From assembly GCA_028291845.1 (NCBI GenBank), contig JAQGNM010000019.1:1-30480 (forward strand): a DNA stretch of 30,480 bases, written 5' to 3'. This DNA is from Massilia sp. Lineage in GTDB: Bacteria > Pseudomonadota > Gammaproteobacteria > Burkholderiales > Burkholderiaceae_D. The position numbers and the translations under genes are program-made. Positions 1 through 8,330 of this stretch are shown here, piece by piece. The stretch's first letter is position 1, and every line of letters starts with the position of its first letter. Under the pieces are notes generated by a model. That model was not told the origin of the DNA and did not search any database. It saw nothing but the letters and a program-made list of their open reading frames with translations.

Positions 1-161
1 TTTTGAACGGTCAACGCCTGGCGCTTGGCAAGGAAGAGGTCGATGTCCCAGCCGAGCCGGGCAGGGTGCGGGTTTATCTGGGCGCCAAGTTGCTTGGAAC
101 GGCACAGCTGCAGGAGTACGCGATCCTGGCGCCAGAACGGTTGATTGCTTTTCAGCCGTAA
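1..161 (+). CDS. truB: tRNA pseudouridine(55) synthase TruB, C-terminal end (partial)
   Basis: This is the last 52 codons of a gene entering from the left edge, read in the frame starting at base 3 and ending with TAA at 159-161. The peptide ends in ...YAILAPERLIAFQP. It resembles the PUA-like C-terminal tail of TruB, which makes pseudouridine 55 in the T-loop of tRNAs. The identification leans on this short tail and on the common truB-typA order in betaproteobacteria. The catalytic domain is outside the window. Confidence 0.72.
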   Translation, partial: LNGQRLALGKEEVDVPAEPGRVRVYLGAKLLGTAQLQEYAILAPERLIAFQP

Positions 162-297
162 AATATTTCATCCAGGCGGCGGGATATAAGGGGTTGGATT
201 TTCGCTCAGCGCTCCGGACCCTTTATAGCTGATGGAACGGCAAGCCCTTGAAATTACGTACCTTTTCCCCCGATGCAATGCATTTCAAGCGATAGCG

Positions 298-306
298 TGC
301 TATACT
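298..306 (+). promoter_or_regulatory. Putative extended -10 promoter of typA
   Basis: TG-C-TATACT at 298-306 is a good extended -10 element, with no convincing -35 upstream. Transcription would begin near 313, giving a leader of about 79 bases before the typA ATG at 392. The rest of the truB-typA gap (162-391) shows no gene that I can support. No clear Shine-Dalgarno sequence precedes the typA ATG. Confidence 0.45.
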
Positions 307-391
307 CGTCGGTTACCGCATTTCGATTCACCGTACATCCTCGTACACCGCGCGTCTTCACGCGCCTTCTTCACGCTCAGTTCATCACGAC

Positions 392-2224
392 ATGTCTACT
401 CAAAAACGTGCAATTCGTAACATCGCCATCATCGCCCACGTCGATCACGGCAAAACCACCCTGGTCGACCAGCTGCTGCGTCAGTCCGGCACCTTCCGCG
501 AAAACCAGCAGGTCGACACCCGCGTGATGGACTCGAACGATCTCGAGAAAGAACGCGGCATTACCATTCTGTCGAAGAACTGCGCCGTCGAATACGAAGG
601 CACCCACATCAATATCGTCGACACCCCGGGCCACGCCGACTTCGGCGGTGAGGTCGAGCGCGTGCTGTCGATGGTCGACTCGGTGCTGCTGCTGATCGAT
701 GCCCAGGAAGGCCCGATGCCGCAGACCCGCTTCGTCACCCGCAAAGCGCTGGCGCTGGGCTTGAAGCCGATCGTCGTCGTCAACAAGGTCGACCGTCCGG
801 GCGCGCGCCCTGACTGGGCCATCACCCAGACTTGAGAATTGATCGACAAGCTCGGCGCGACCGATGAGCAGCTCGACTTCCCGATCGTCTACGCCTCGGG
901 CCTGAACGGCTACGCCGGCCTGACCGAAGACGTCCGTGACGGCGACATGAAGCCGCTGTTCGACGCCATCCTGGAACACGTGCCTGTGCGCGACGACAAT
1001 CCGGACGGCCCGCTGCAGATGCAAGTCACCTCGCTCGACTACTCGTCGTACGTCGGTAAGATCGGCATCGGCCGCGTCAACCGCGGCCGCGTGAAAACCG
1101 GCATGGACGTCATCGTCCTGAACGGTCCGGATTCGATCCCGGTCAAGGGCCGCATCAACCAGGTGCTGAACTTTAAAGGTCTCGAGCGCGTCATCGTCGA
1201 CGAAGCCGTCGCCGGCGACATCGTCTTGATCAACGGTATCGAAGAAATCGGCATCGGCTCGACCGTGTGCGCACCGGACACCCCGGAAGCGCTGCCGATG
1301 CTGACCGTCGACGAGCCTACCCTGACGATGAACTTCATGGTCAACAACTCGCCACTGGCCGGCCGTGAAGGCAAATTCGTCACCAGCCGCCAGCTGCGCG
1401 ACCGCCTTGACCGCGAACTGAAAGCCAACGTCGCCCTGCGCGTGGCGCCGACCGACGACGACACCGTGTTCGAAGTATCCGGCCGCGGCGAATTGCACCT
1501 GACGATTTTGATCGAAAACATGCGTCGCGAAGGTTTTGAAATGGCCGTCTCGCGTCCGCGCGTGGTCTACAAGATGGTCGATGGCGTGCGCCACGAGCCG
1601 TTCGAAAACCTTTCCGTCGATGTCGAAGAAGCCAACCAGGGCGGCGTCATGGAAGAACTGGGCCGCCGCCGTGGCGACCTGCAGAACATGGAATCGGACG
1701 GCAAGGGCCGCGTGCGTCTCGAGTACCGCATTCCTGCCCGCGGCCTGATCGGCTTCCAGGGCGAGTTCATGACCTTGACCCGCGGCACCGGCTTGATGAG
1801 CCATGTGTTCGACGCTTACGGTCCTGTCGACAACACCCGCGGTGAAATGGCCGGCCGCCGCAACGGCGTGCTGATCTCGCAAGACGACGGCGCCGCTGTT
1901 GCCTACGCCATCTGGAAACTGCAGGACCGCGGCCGCATGTTCGTCGTCCACAACGATCCAGTCTACGAAGGCATGATCATCGGCATCCACTCGCGCGATA
2001 ACGACCTGGTCGTCAACCCGATCAAGGGCAAGCAGCTGACCAACGTGCGTTCGTCCGGTACCGACGAAGCGGTGCGCCTGGTGCCGCCAGTGCAGATGTC
2101 GCTCGAATACGCCGTGGAATTCATCGCCGACGACGAGCTGGTCGAAATCACCCCGAAATCGATCCGCCTGCGCAAGCGCTACTTGAAAGAGCATGAGCGC
2201 AAGAAGGCCAACCGCGAAGCGTAA
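392..2224 (+). pseudogene. typA: GTPase TypA/BipA, interrupted by an in-frame TGA at 833-835
   Basis: TypA (BipA) is a ribosome-binding translational GTPase of the EF-G family, needed for 50S maturation and growth in the cold or under stress. Read through the stop, the frame gives about 610 residues, the normal family length. The first part (392-832) holds G1 AHVDHGKTT, G3 DTPGH and G4 NKVD, and ends ...DWAITQT. After TGA and GAA the same frame continues with LIDKLGATDEQLDF, G5-like SGLNG, the beta-barrel and EF-G domain III/V-like regions, and the Lys/Arg-rich BipA C-terminus. Relatives have Phe where the TGA stands (expected QTFEL). The rest of the frame is undamaged. Either the gene was very recently inactivated, or the stop is a sequencing error. 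The 147-residue product would lack G5 and all later domains. Restart at TTG 839 is possible but has no convincing ribosome-binding site. Confidence 0.85.
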
Positions 2225-2242
2225 GCTTCCGGTTTCAAACGG

Positions 2243-2268
2243 AAAGCCCGCGAAAGCGGGCTTTTTTT
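2243..2268 (+). terminator. Rho-independent terminator after typA
   Basis: The stem AAAGCCCGC (2243-2251) and GCGGGCTTT (2256-2264) close a GAAA tetraloop, and a run of seven T ends at 2268. It lies 18 bases past the typA stop and separates typA from the diguanylate cyclase gene. Confidence 0.93.
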
Positions 2269-2413
2269 CGTCCGTCGACCATGCGGAGCACCGTTACCGA
2301 CGGCGACGCCGGGCCGCGCCACCAGCAAGCTCGACCGAGCTACGCACCAACATTTCGGCCAGCATGGAACCATTCGGGCACAGGAGTGTCCAAGCGCCTT
2401 TGGCGGACAAGGT

Positions 2414-3787
2414 ATGCGACTTAGCGATTTTCTTCGTAGCAATGTCGAGCTCATACTCAAGCAGTGGGACGAGTTTGCCAGGAAGATTTATCCTATCGAC
2501 AATTTCAGTTTGGAAATGTTGCGCGACCATGCGCGCGGCATCGTCGATGCCATCGCAAGCGACCTCGAGAGCGCCGGCAGCGAGCTGCAAGGGCTGCCCG
2601 AATCGTGTGGCAAGGGGCCGCAGGCGCCGCTGTTGACCGCAGCGGAAATGCACGGTTCCGCACGTTTCGCGCAAGGATGCGACGTCAACCAGGCAATTGC
2701 CGAGTTCAGAGCGCTGCGCGCCAGCGTACTGCGCCTGTATCGGGACAACCTTGCCCTGCCGCCCGCCCAGGCCGACGACATCAGCCGTTTCAACGACGCG
2801 GTCGACCGGGCCGTGGCGGGGTCGCTGGCAAGCTTCACCGAACTGAAAAACCGCCAGACCCGCTTGCTCGAGGTGCTTCTGGCGAATTCGCCTGATTTGA
2901 ATTACATCGTGGAACCCGACGGCAATTTGCTCTACGCAAACAAATCCTTTGCCGACGTCTTTGGCAAGTCGCCGGCGGAGTTGATAGGGATGAATTTTTT
3001 CGTGCTGTGCGCCCCGTTCATCGACGATATCGACAAACGCATCCGCAAGGTCGTGGCCAACCGCAAGACCTATCGTAACGAAATGTCCACCGGTTCCGTC
3101 ATGGACGATGGCCGCACCTTCGAGTACCTGCTGGTGCCGGTACTGAACCGGTCAGGCCGCTGCGAAGCGGTTGCCGGCAGTGCCCGCGACATTACCGAGC
3201 GTAAAGCCGCCGAAGAACGGGTGCGGCGCAGCGCCAATTACGACAGCCTGACCGATCTGGCGAACCGCAGCCTGTTTCGCGAACGGCTCCGGCACGAACT
3301 CAAGCATGCTGCGCGCAACCGGCTGATTTTGAGTTTGCTTTTTATCGACCTCGACCGGTTCAAGGAGGTCAATGACGACCTCGGTCATGCTGCCGGCGAC
3401 CAGTTGCTCAAGCAGGCCGCCAGCCGCATCAGTGGCTGCGTGCGCGACACCGATACGGTTGCGCGGCTCGGCGGTGACGAGTTTACCGTCATCCTGACCG
3501 ATGTGACCGACCCCGCCCACATCGACAACATCGCCGCCGAGATTATCCGCGAGCTGCGCCGCCCCTTCGCGCTCGACCTCGGCGAGGCCGGCATTTCGGC
3601 AAGCCTCGGCATCAGCTTGTATCCGGTCGACGGCAACACCGCCGACGAGCTGGTAAGTAGCGCCGATGAAGCGATGTACGCCGCCAAGAATGCCGGGCGG
3701 GATCAATACCGCTTTTTCACCGCGGAGATGCGGGGGCACACGCCAAGGATTCGCTGTGCAGGGCATAACGCAAAACCGAACAGTTGA
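2414..3787 (+). CDS. Diguanylate cyclase with RsbRD_N-like and PAS sensor domains
   Basis: A predicted cytoplasmic enzyme of 457 residues that would make cyclic di-GMP from two GTP. Residues 1-145 resemble the RsbRD_N helical domain (FLRSN...ILKQW, LRDHA, EFRALRASVLRLY), seen on stress-signalling sensors. Residues about 150-262 are a PAS domain beginning LLEVLLANSPDLNYIVEPDG. Residues 275-440 are the GGDEF domain. The active-site motif GGDEF is intact at 353-357, and the inhibitory-site motif RxxD (RDTD, 344-347) sits exactly five residues before it, so product inhibition is expected. No EAL domain and no membrane segment are visible. The ATG at 2414 has a weak AAGG just upstream. The gene stands alone between the typA terminator and a small regulator. 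The sensed signal is unknown. Confidence 0.9.
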   Translation: MRLSDFLRSNVELILKQWDEFARKIYPIDNFSLEMLRDHARGIVDAIASDLESAGSELQGLPESCGKGPQAPLLTAAEMHGSARFAQGCDVNQAIAEFRALRASVLRLYRDNLALPPAQADDISRFNDAVDRAVAGSLASFTELKNRQTRLLEVLLANSPDLNYIVEPDGNLLYANKSFADVFGKSPAELIGMNFFVLCAPFIDDIDKRIRKVVANRKTYRNEMSTGSVMDDGRTFEYLLVPVLNRSGRCEAVAGSARDITERKAAEERVRRSANYDSLTDLANRSLFRERLRHELKHAARNRLILSLLFIDLDRFKEVNDDLGHAAGDQLLKQAASRISGCVRDTDTVARLGGDEFTVILTDVTDPAHIDNIAAEIIRELRRPFALDLGEAGISASLGISLYPVDGNTADELVSSADEAMYAAKNAGRDQYRFFTAEMRGHTPRIRCAGHNAKPNS

Positions 3788-3890
3788 CGCGCATCACCAA
3801 CCAAAAATTTTTAGTCATAGCAGTAGTACAGCGTCATGTCGCCTTCCTTGATTCAGGCCGGCGTGCGAACCAGTCGGTGTACCAATAGTT

Positions 3891-3924
3891 TTCGCTTTAC
3901 GGCGAATTTTAGTATGAGTACACT
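3891..3924 (+). promoter_or_regulatory. Sigma-70 promoter with overlapping inverted repeat, before the HTH regulator gene
   Basis: TTTACG (3896-3901) and TACACT (3919-3924) are separated by exactly 17 bases. The predicted start site, about 7 bases past the -10, falls on the A of the ATG at 3931, which suggests a leaderless mRNA. The arms TTCGC (3891-3895) and GCGAA (3902-3906) form an inverted repeat around the -35 element, a plausible operator for autoregulation. Confidence 0.55.
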
Positions 3925-3930
3925 TAAAGG

Positions 3931-4338
3931 ATGGACTCAACAATCGCAAACGATGAACGTCGCGAGTTTAGTGTTCGGCTGGCATCGGCCATGAGAGCAA
4001 TAGGGTGTATTCTTTCAGCGACCGCGCTTACCCGAGAATTCAATCCGCGCGCGGACGGGGCGGCGGTTTCCACGCAAGCTGCCCGAAAATGGCTGCGCGG
4101 CGAGGCAATCCCGACGCAGGAACGTGTGCATGTGCTTGCCAGATGGCTGCGCGTTTCGCCTGAATGGCTGCGATTTGGGGACGGCAGTGAAGCCCATGGT
4201 TCTGCTAACGACGCATTGAATTTGCCGCTGGACCACATAGTGTTGCTCAACAATTTCCAAAGACTGGATGAGCGGTCGCAGTCCGTGGTCAACGATCTCG
4301 TGCTGTCGCTGTTAAAGCATCACTCGCTGCGAACCTGA
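3931..4338 (+). CDS. Small helix-turn-helix (XRE/CI-like) transcriptional regulator
   Basis: A 135-residue protein with no membrane segment. Residues about 45-90 (STQAARKWLRGEAIPTQERV followed by a WLRVSPEWLRFGD stretch) look like the DNA-binding HTH of phage-repressor-like regulators, in which a conserved Ala-x-Lys-Trp-Leu helix is followed by a Val-Ser-Pro-Glu-Trp-Leu turn. The C-terminal 45 residues are short and helical, and no peptidase or ligand domain follows. There is no spaced Shine-Dalgarno: AAAGG abuts the ATG directly, and the promoter places transcription start at the ATG. It converges on ppsA, whose stop lies 20 bases away, with no clear terminator between. The target genes are unknown; self-control is inferred from the inverted repeat. 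Confidence 0.75.
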   Translation: MDSTIANDERREFSVRLASAMRAIGCILSATALTREFNPRADGAAVSTQAARKWLRGEAIPTQERVHVLARWLRVSPEWLRFGDGSEAHGSANDALNLPLDHIVLLNNFQRLDERSQSVVNDLVLSLLKHHSLRT

Positions 4339-4357
4339 ATCAAATAGCGCAACTGTG

Positions 4358-6781
4358 CTACTGGCGCGGCTCGATGCCGAGCTCGCCCTCGAACGCAAGC
4401 AGATTGCGTACCGTCGCGACCACCGAATCCGGGTTCAGGCTGATCGAATCAATTCCCAGTTCCACCAGATAACGGGCCATCTGCGGATAATCGGATGGCG
4501 CCTGTCCGCAGATGCCGACATGGCGCCCGTTGCGTCTGGCGCCCACGATCGCCTGGCGCAGCATCTCGAGCACGCCCGGGTCGAGCTCATCGAAGTCGAA
4601 AGCCACGATCTCGGAGTCACGGTCGACGCCCAGCACCAACTGGGTCAGGTCGTTGGAGCCGATCGAAAAGCCGTCGAACAGGCGGGCGAAGGCGTCCACC
4701 TGGATGACGTTGTTGGGGATCTCGCTCATCACGAACACTTCCAGTCCATCCTTGCCGCGCTCCAGTCCATGCTGCGCCATCATGGCCAGGACATCCTCGG
4801 CTTCCTTCACGCGCCTGCAGAAGGGGATCATCAGGCGCACGTTCGGCAGCCCCATTTCCTCGCGCACGCGCCTCATGGCCCGGCATTCGAGCGCGAAACC
4901 CTCGGCGTAGGCCGGATGCGAGTAACGCGCCGCGCCACGAAACCCCAGCATCGGGTTCGCTTCCAGCGGCTCGAAGAAGGAGCCTCCCATCAGGCTGGCA
5001 TATTCGTTGGTCTTGAAGTCGGACATCCTCACAATGACCGGCTTCGGGTAGAACGCCGCGGCGATGGTGCCGACACCTTCGGACAGCTCGCGCACGAAAA
5101 AATCCGCCGGTGACGGGTCATTGCGGGTGAGGCGCTCGATGTCGGCGCGCACCGCCGCATCCTGGACTTTTTCCGGATGCACCAGCGCCATCGGATGAAT
5201 GCGGATCTGCTCGGCGACGATGAATTCGATGCGCGCCAGGCCGACGCCATCGTTCGGCAGGAAGCACGTCTGGAAAGCGATATCCGGGTTGCCGATATTG
5301 ACCATCAGGTGCGTGCGCGGCATCGGCAAGCCTGACAGGTCGGTGCTGGTCTTGCGAAACGGCACACAACCGGCGTACACGTAGCCGACATCGCCCTCGG
5401 CGCACGACACCGTCACCGTGTCGCCGGTGCGGATCGCCTCGGTCGCGCGCTGGCAGCCGACCAGCGCCGGCACCCCGATCTCGCGCGCCACGATCGCCGC
5501 GTGGCAGGTGCGGCCGCCACGGTTGGTGACCACGCCGGCGGCCATCTTCATGACGGTGCCCCAGTCAGGCATCGTCGTTTCGGCCACCAGGATCTCGCCC
5601 GGCTGGAACTGGCCGAGCTGGCTGACGTCGGCGATCACCCGTGCCTTGCCCGATGCGATCCTGGTGCCGACCGCGCGCCCGGATACCAGCGCCTCGCCCT
5701 TGCTGTCGAGCCGGTACTCATCGATCACGGTGCCGGACTGGCGCGAGGCAACCGTCTCGGGCCGCGCCTGCACCACGTAGAGCAAGCCGTCGATGCCGTC
5801 ACGCGCCCACTCGATGTCCATCGGCTCCGGATGCCCGGCCTTGGCGCTGTAGTGTTCCTCGATGCGCAAGGCCGCCTCGGCCAATTCGAGCACGCCGGCG
5901 TCGTCCAGGCAAAAGCGCGCGCGCGCGTCCTCGGCGGTCGGTTCGTTGCGCGTGGTTGCGGCGCCGCCGGCAATCGCATACGTCATCGACATTTCCTTGC
6001 CGCCGAGGCGGCGCCGCAGCACGCTGCGCTTGCCGTCGCGCAGGGCGGGCTTGAACACGTAAAATTCATCCGGGTCGACCGTACCTTGCACGACGTTCTC
6101 GCCCAGGCCATAAGCGCCGGTCACGAAAACGACGTCGCGAAAGCCGGTTTCGGTGTCGAGGGTAAAGATGACGCCGGAACAGGCGAGGTCCGAGCGGACC
6201 ATTTTCATGACCCCCACCGACAGGTAGACCTTGAAGTGGTCGAAACCGTTTTCGATGCGGTAGGCCAGCGCGCGGTCCATGAACAGGCTGGCGAAGCAGC
6301 GCCGGATACTGTCGAGCAGCGCCGCCTCGCCGCCTACGTTCAGATAGGTTTCATGCTGGCCGGCAAAGCTGGCTCCCGGCAGGTCCTCCGCCGTGGCGGA
6401 GCTGCGCACGGCGACGGTCAGCTCTGGCCCATATTGCTCGCGCAGCGTGCGCCACGCCCGCAGGATCGCGTCCTCGAGCGCGGAAGGCAGCGGCGCAGCG
6501 TACACGATGGCGCGCGCCGCTGCCGCCCGTCGCGCCAGGTCCTGTACATCGGCGGGATCGATGCCGTCGAGTGCCGCGTGCAGGCCTTCCCATGCGTTGG
6601 CGTGATCGAGTATCGCCTTGTAGGCGGCGGCAGTAATGGCAAAGCCGTTCGGCACGCGCACGCCGCGGCTGCCGAGCTCGCGGTACATTTCGCCGAGGGA
6701 GGCATTCTTGCCACCCACCAAAGCCACATCGGCAATACCTAACTCGGAAAACCAACGGATGAATTCGTTTGACGTATCCAT
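4358..6781 (-). CDS. ppsA: Phosphoenolpyruvate synthase (pyruvate, water dikinase)
   Basis: Converts pyruvate, ATP and water to phosphoenolpyruvate, AMP and phosphate, the entry to gluconeogenesis from C3 compounds. The 807-residue length fits the family (about 790-810). The order is an N-terminal ATP-grasp pyruvate-binding domain starting with ALVGGKNASLGEM, the phosphohistidine domain with GGRTCHAAI (swivelling His427), and the C-terminal PEP-utilising TIM barrel with NPMLGFRGAARY, GSNDLTQL and GICGQAPSD (catalytic Cys758). The ATG at 6781 follows a perfect AGGAGG about 7 bases upstream. It is the last gene of the leftward stress block, 112 bases after the flavoprotein gene, with a possible promoter of its own. 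Its linkage to universal stress genes suggests PEP supply during low-oxygen or starvation metabolism (inference). Confidence 0.96.
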   Translation of the reverse strand: MDTSNEFIRWFSELGIADVALVGGKNASLGEMYRELGSRGVRVPNGFAITAAAYKAILDHANAWEGLHAALDGIDPADVQDLARRAAAARAIVYAAPLPSALEDAILRAWRTLREQYGPELTVAVRSSATAEDLPGASFAGQHETYLNVGGEAALLDSIRRCFASLFMDRALAYRIENGFDHFKVYLSVGVMKMVRSDLACSGVIFTLDTETGFRDVVFVTGAYGLGENVVQGTVDPDEFYVFKPALRDGKRSVLRRRLGGKEMSMTYAIAGGAATTRNEPTAEDARARFCLDDAGVLELAEAALRIEEHYSAKAGHPEPMDIEWARDGIDGLLYVVQARPETVASRQSGTVIDEYRLDSKGEALVSGRAVGTRIASGKARVIADVSQLGQFQPGEILVAETTMPDWGTVMKMAAGVVTNRGGRTCHAAIVAREIGVPALVGCQRATEAIRTGDTVTVSCAEGDVGYVYAGCVPFRKTSTDLSGLPMPRTHLMVNIGNPDIAFQTCFLPNDGVGLARIEFIVAEQIRIHPMALVHPEKVQDAAVRADIERLTRNDPSPADFFVRELSEGVGTIAAAFYPKPVIVRMSDFKTNEYASLMGGSFFEPLEANPMLGFRGAARYSHPAYAEGFALECRAMRRVREEMGLPNVRLMIPFCRRVKEAEDVLAMMAQHGLERGKDGLEVFVMSEIPNNVIQVDAFARLFDGFSIGSNDLTQLVLGVDRDSEIVAFDFDELDPGVLEMLRQAIVGARRNGRHVGICGQAPSDYPQMARYLVELGIDSISLNPDSVVATVRNLLAFEGELGIEPRQ

Positions 6782-6816
6782 GAGCTTGCCTCCTGGCAGG
6801 CGTCGGCTGTCAATCC

Positions 6817-6825
6817 ATGGTAGCA
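6817..6825 (-). promoter_or_regulatory. Possible extended -10 promoter of ppsA
   Basis: On the minus strand the sequence reads TG-C-TACCAT, an extended -10 element, without a good -35. It would start transcription near 6810, about 29 bases before the ppsA ATG and upstream of its AGGAGG ribosome-binding site. Confidence 0.35.
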
Positions 6826-6893
6826 GAAGCTTCGCCGGTGGGCAGAGACGCCGGTATCCGCGATTGCACTCCGGTGGTCGCCCGCGGGCAGGT

Positions 6894-7343
6894 TCAGGCC
6901 GACACCAGGTCCGTGTGCCCGAAACCTTTCGAGTAGTCGATCACCGACACCATCGTCGGCCGGATGCGCAGGAACACCACCTCGGCGGCCATGTCCGGGC
7001 CGACCCAGGCCGACACTTGCGGGAAGCGCCGCTCGAGACTGGCGCGCGCCAGCTCGGCGTCGGCAGGATCGTCGAGGATCTCGGCCAGTGCGCTCATCGA
7101 CAGGCCCTTGATGTCGCGCCAGTCGTCGTACGGCAGGTTGATGGTCAGCGACACCTTGCCGTTCGCATGGATGTTGGCGGCTTTCTGGCTGCCGCGGCCG
7201 ATGCCGACGAACAGCACCATGTCCTCGTGCGCAAAGCTGACCGTGGTCGCCTGCGGGTAACCGTCGGGACGGATCGTTGCCAGGGTCAGATCCCTGGCGC
7301 AGTCGAGAACCTGCATGGTGAATGCGTGCTGCGCCTGGTCCAT
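6894..7343 (-). CDS. Pyridoxamine 5'-phosphate oxidase-like FMN-binding protein
   Basis: A 149-residue single-domain protein with the split-barrel flavin-binding pattern: LTLATIRPDGYPQATTVSFA near the N-terminus, a central GIGRGSQKAANIHANGKVSLTI strand-turn-strand, and a C-terminal RIRPTMVSVIDYSKGFGHT. Members of this superfamily bind FMN or F420 and reduce or sense small molecules. The exact substrate cannot be read here, and it is shorter than true PdxH and lacks its full motif set. The ATG at 7343 follows CGGAGA at good spacing. It lies between a universal stress gene and ppsA, and a strong promoter of its own is visible upstream. A redox or stress-linked function is inferred from context only. 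Confidence 0.85.
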   Translation of the reverse strand: MDQAQHAFTMQVLDCARDLTLATIRPDGYPQATTVSFAHEDMVLFVGIGRGSQKAANIHANGKVSLTINLPYDDWRDIKGLSMSALAEILDDPADAELARASLERRFPQVSAWVGPDMAAEVVFLRIRPTMVSVIDYSKGFGHTDLVSA

Positions 7344-7391
7344 GGTTTTCTCCGGTGGTTCGGGCCGCGCCCTGGGGGAGCGTCTTGTTCG

Positions 7392-7420
7392 AGTGTATCC
7401 CTGCCGGGCGTTCTTGACAA
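7392..7420 (-). promoter_or_regulatory. Sigma-70 promoter of the FMN-binding protein gene
   Basis: On the minus strand, TTGTCA (7420-7415) and TACACT (7397-7392) are separated by 17 bases. Transcription would start near 7385, about 42 bases before the ATG at 7343. This suggests that the two distal genes of the leftward block can be expressed separately from the upstream genes. Confidence 0.6.
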
Positions 7421-7449
7421 ATGCTTCGACGCCGCGCGTGCGCGGGCCC

Positions 7450-8283
7450 TCAGTGGGCCATCAGTGCCGGCAGGTTCATCCGCCGCAAAATGGTCCGGCT
7501 GACGCCGCCGAGCAACAGTTCCCGAAACCGCGAATGGCCGTAGCATCCCATGACCAGCAGTTCGGTCCCCAAAGTATTCGCCAGCGCAAGCAGGGTGTCG
7601 GCGGCATCGCCGTGCGTACTCTGCTGCCGGATATGCACGCTGACGCCATGCCGGGCAAGAAACGATGCCAGATCCGGCCCTCCCGCCGCGGCGCGCTGCG
7701 AGCCGGAATGGTCATCATCCAGAATGGCCACCTCGACTTCGCGGGCGCGCACCAGGAAGGGCAGCGCCTGGCGCACCGCGCGCGCTGCTTGCGGACTGGC
7801 GTTCCAGGCCAGCAGCACGCGCTCGAACGCGCCGGCGCTGCTTCCTGAGCAGGGCCTTACCATCACCGCACAGGGCGCATTCAACACGACGTAATCAGTG
7901 ACCGACGCTTCGGCCTGGTGGTGGGCCGGATCGCGCTGGCTGACGATCACCAGATCGGCATACATCGCCTGGGTGGCCAGGGCGTTGCCGGGATCGTCGT
8001 CGCCGACCCGGTGTTCGAACGACGCCACGCCAGCCTGCCGGACAAGGGCGTCGAACTGCGCGGCGCGCTGCTGTGCGTCGTCACGCAATTGCTCGAAGAG
8101 CGGTGTCAGGTCGCCCAGTTCCGCACCTGGCACTGACATTTGACGGATAAAGGCGGCGATACCGGTCTGGGTGATGCCGACCAGGTGCGCTTGCTGCACG
8201 TTCGCGACCCGCGCTGCGAATTCGATGCAGTCAAGCATTCTGTCGGATTGGTCTATATGAACAAGAATGGTCTTGCAGTCCAT
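7450..8283 (-). CDS. Universal stress protein, tandem UspA domains (copy 1)
   Basis: A 277-residue cytoplasmic protein made of two Usp domains. Domain 1 starts MDCKTILVHIDQSD, with the Val-His-Ile-Asp strand expected at the nucleotide pocket. Domain 2 covers about residues 150-277 and ends with LLVMGCYGHSRFRELLLGG, close to the G-x2-G-x9-G ATP-binding loop, with Gly where the classic motif has Ser/Thr. The ATG at 8283 was chosen because GAGGAG lies just upstream; the frame stays open far upstream through mgtA, but that extension is antisense-like noise. It follows mgtA by 47 bases and is probably cotranscribed with it. Usp proteins bind ATP or act in survival under energy limitation; the precise role is unknown. 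Confidence 0.93.
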   Translation of the reverse strand: MDCKTILVHIDQSDRMLDCIEFAARVANVQQAHLVGITQTGIAAFIRQMSVPGAELGDLTPLFEQLRDDAQQRAAQFDALVRQAGVASFEHRVGDDDPGNALATQAMYADLVIVSQRDPAHHQAEASVTDYVVLNAPCAVMVRPCSGSSAGAFERVLLAWNASPQAARAVRQALPFLVRAREVEVAILDDDHSGSQRAAAGGPDLASFLARHGVSVHIRQQSTHGDAADTLLALANTLGTELLVMGCYGHSRFRELLLGGVSRTILRRMNLPALMAH

Positions 8284-8330
8284 GGCATGCTCCTCGATTC
8301 CGATGCCGGTGAGTCGGCGCTTAGCGGGCT

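Noticed and set aside
833..835. Selenocysteine or TGA reassignment in typA
   Set aside because: TypA is not a selenoprotein, Phe is expected there, no SECIS-like hairpin was noticed just downstream, and TGA works as a normal stop for many genes in the window.
377..2194. 605-codon open frame antisense to typA
   Set aside because: It is a by-product of GC-rich codon use opposite a real gene; its sequence is His/Asp/Val-rich shadow with no family features, and typA homology on the plus strand is unambiguous.
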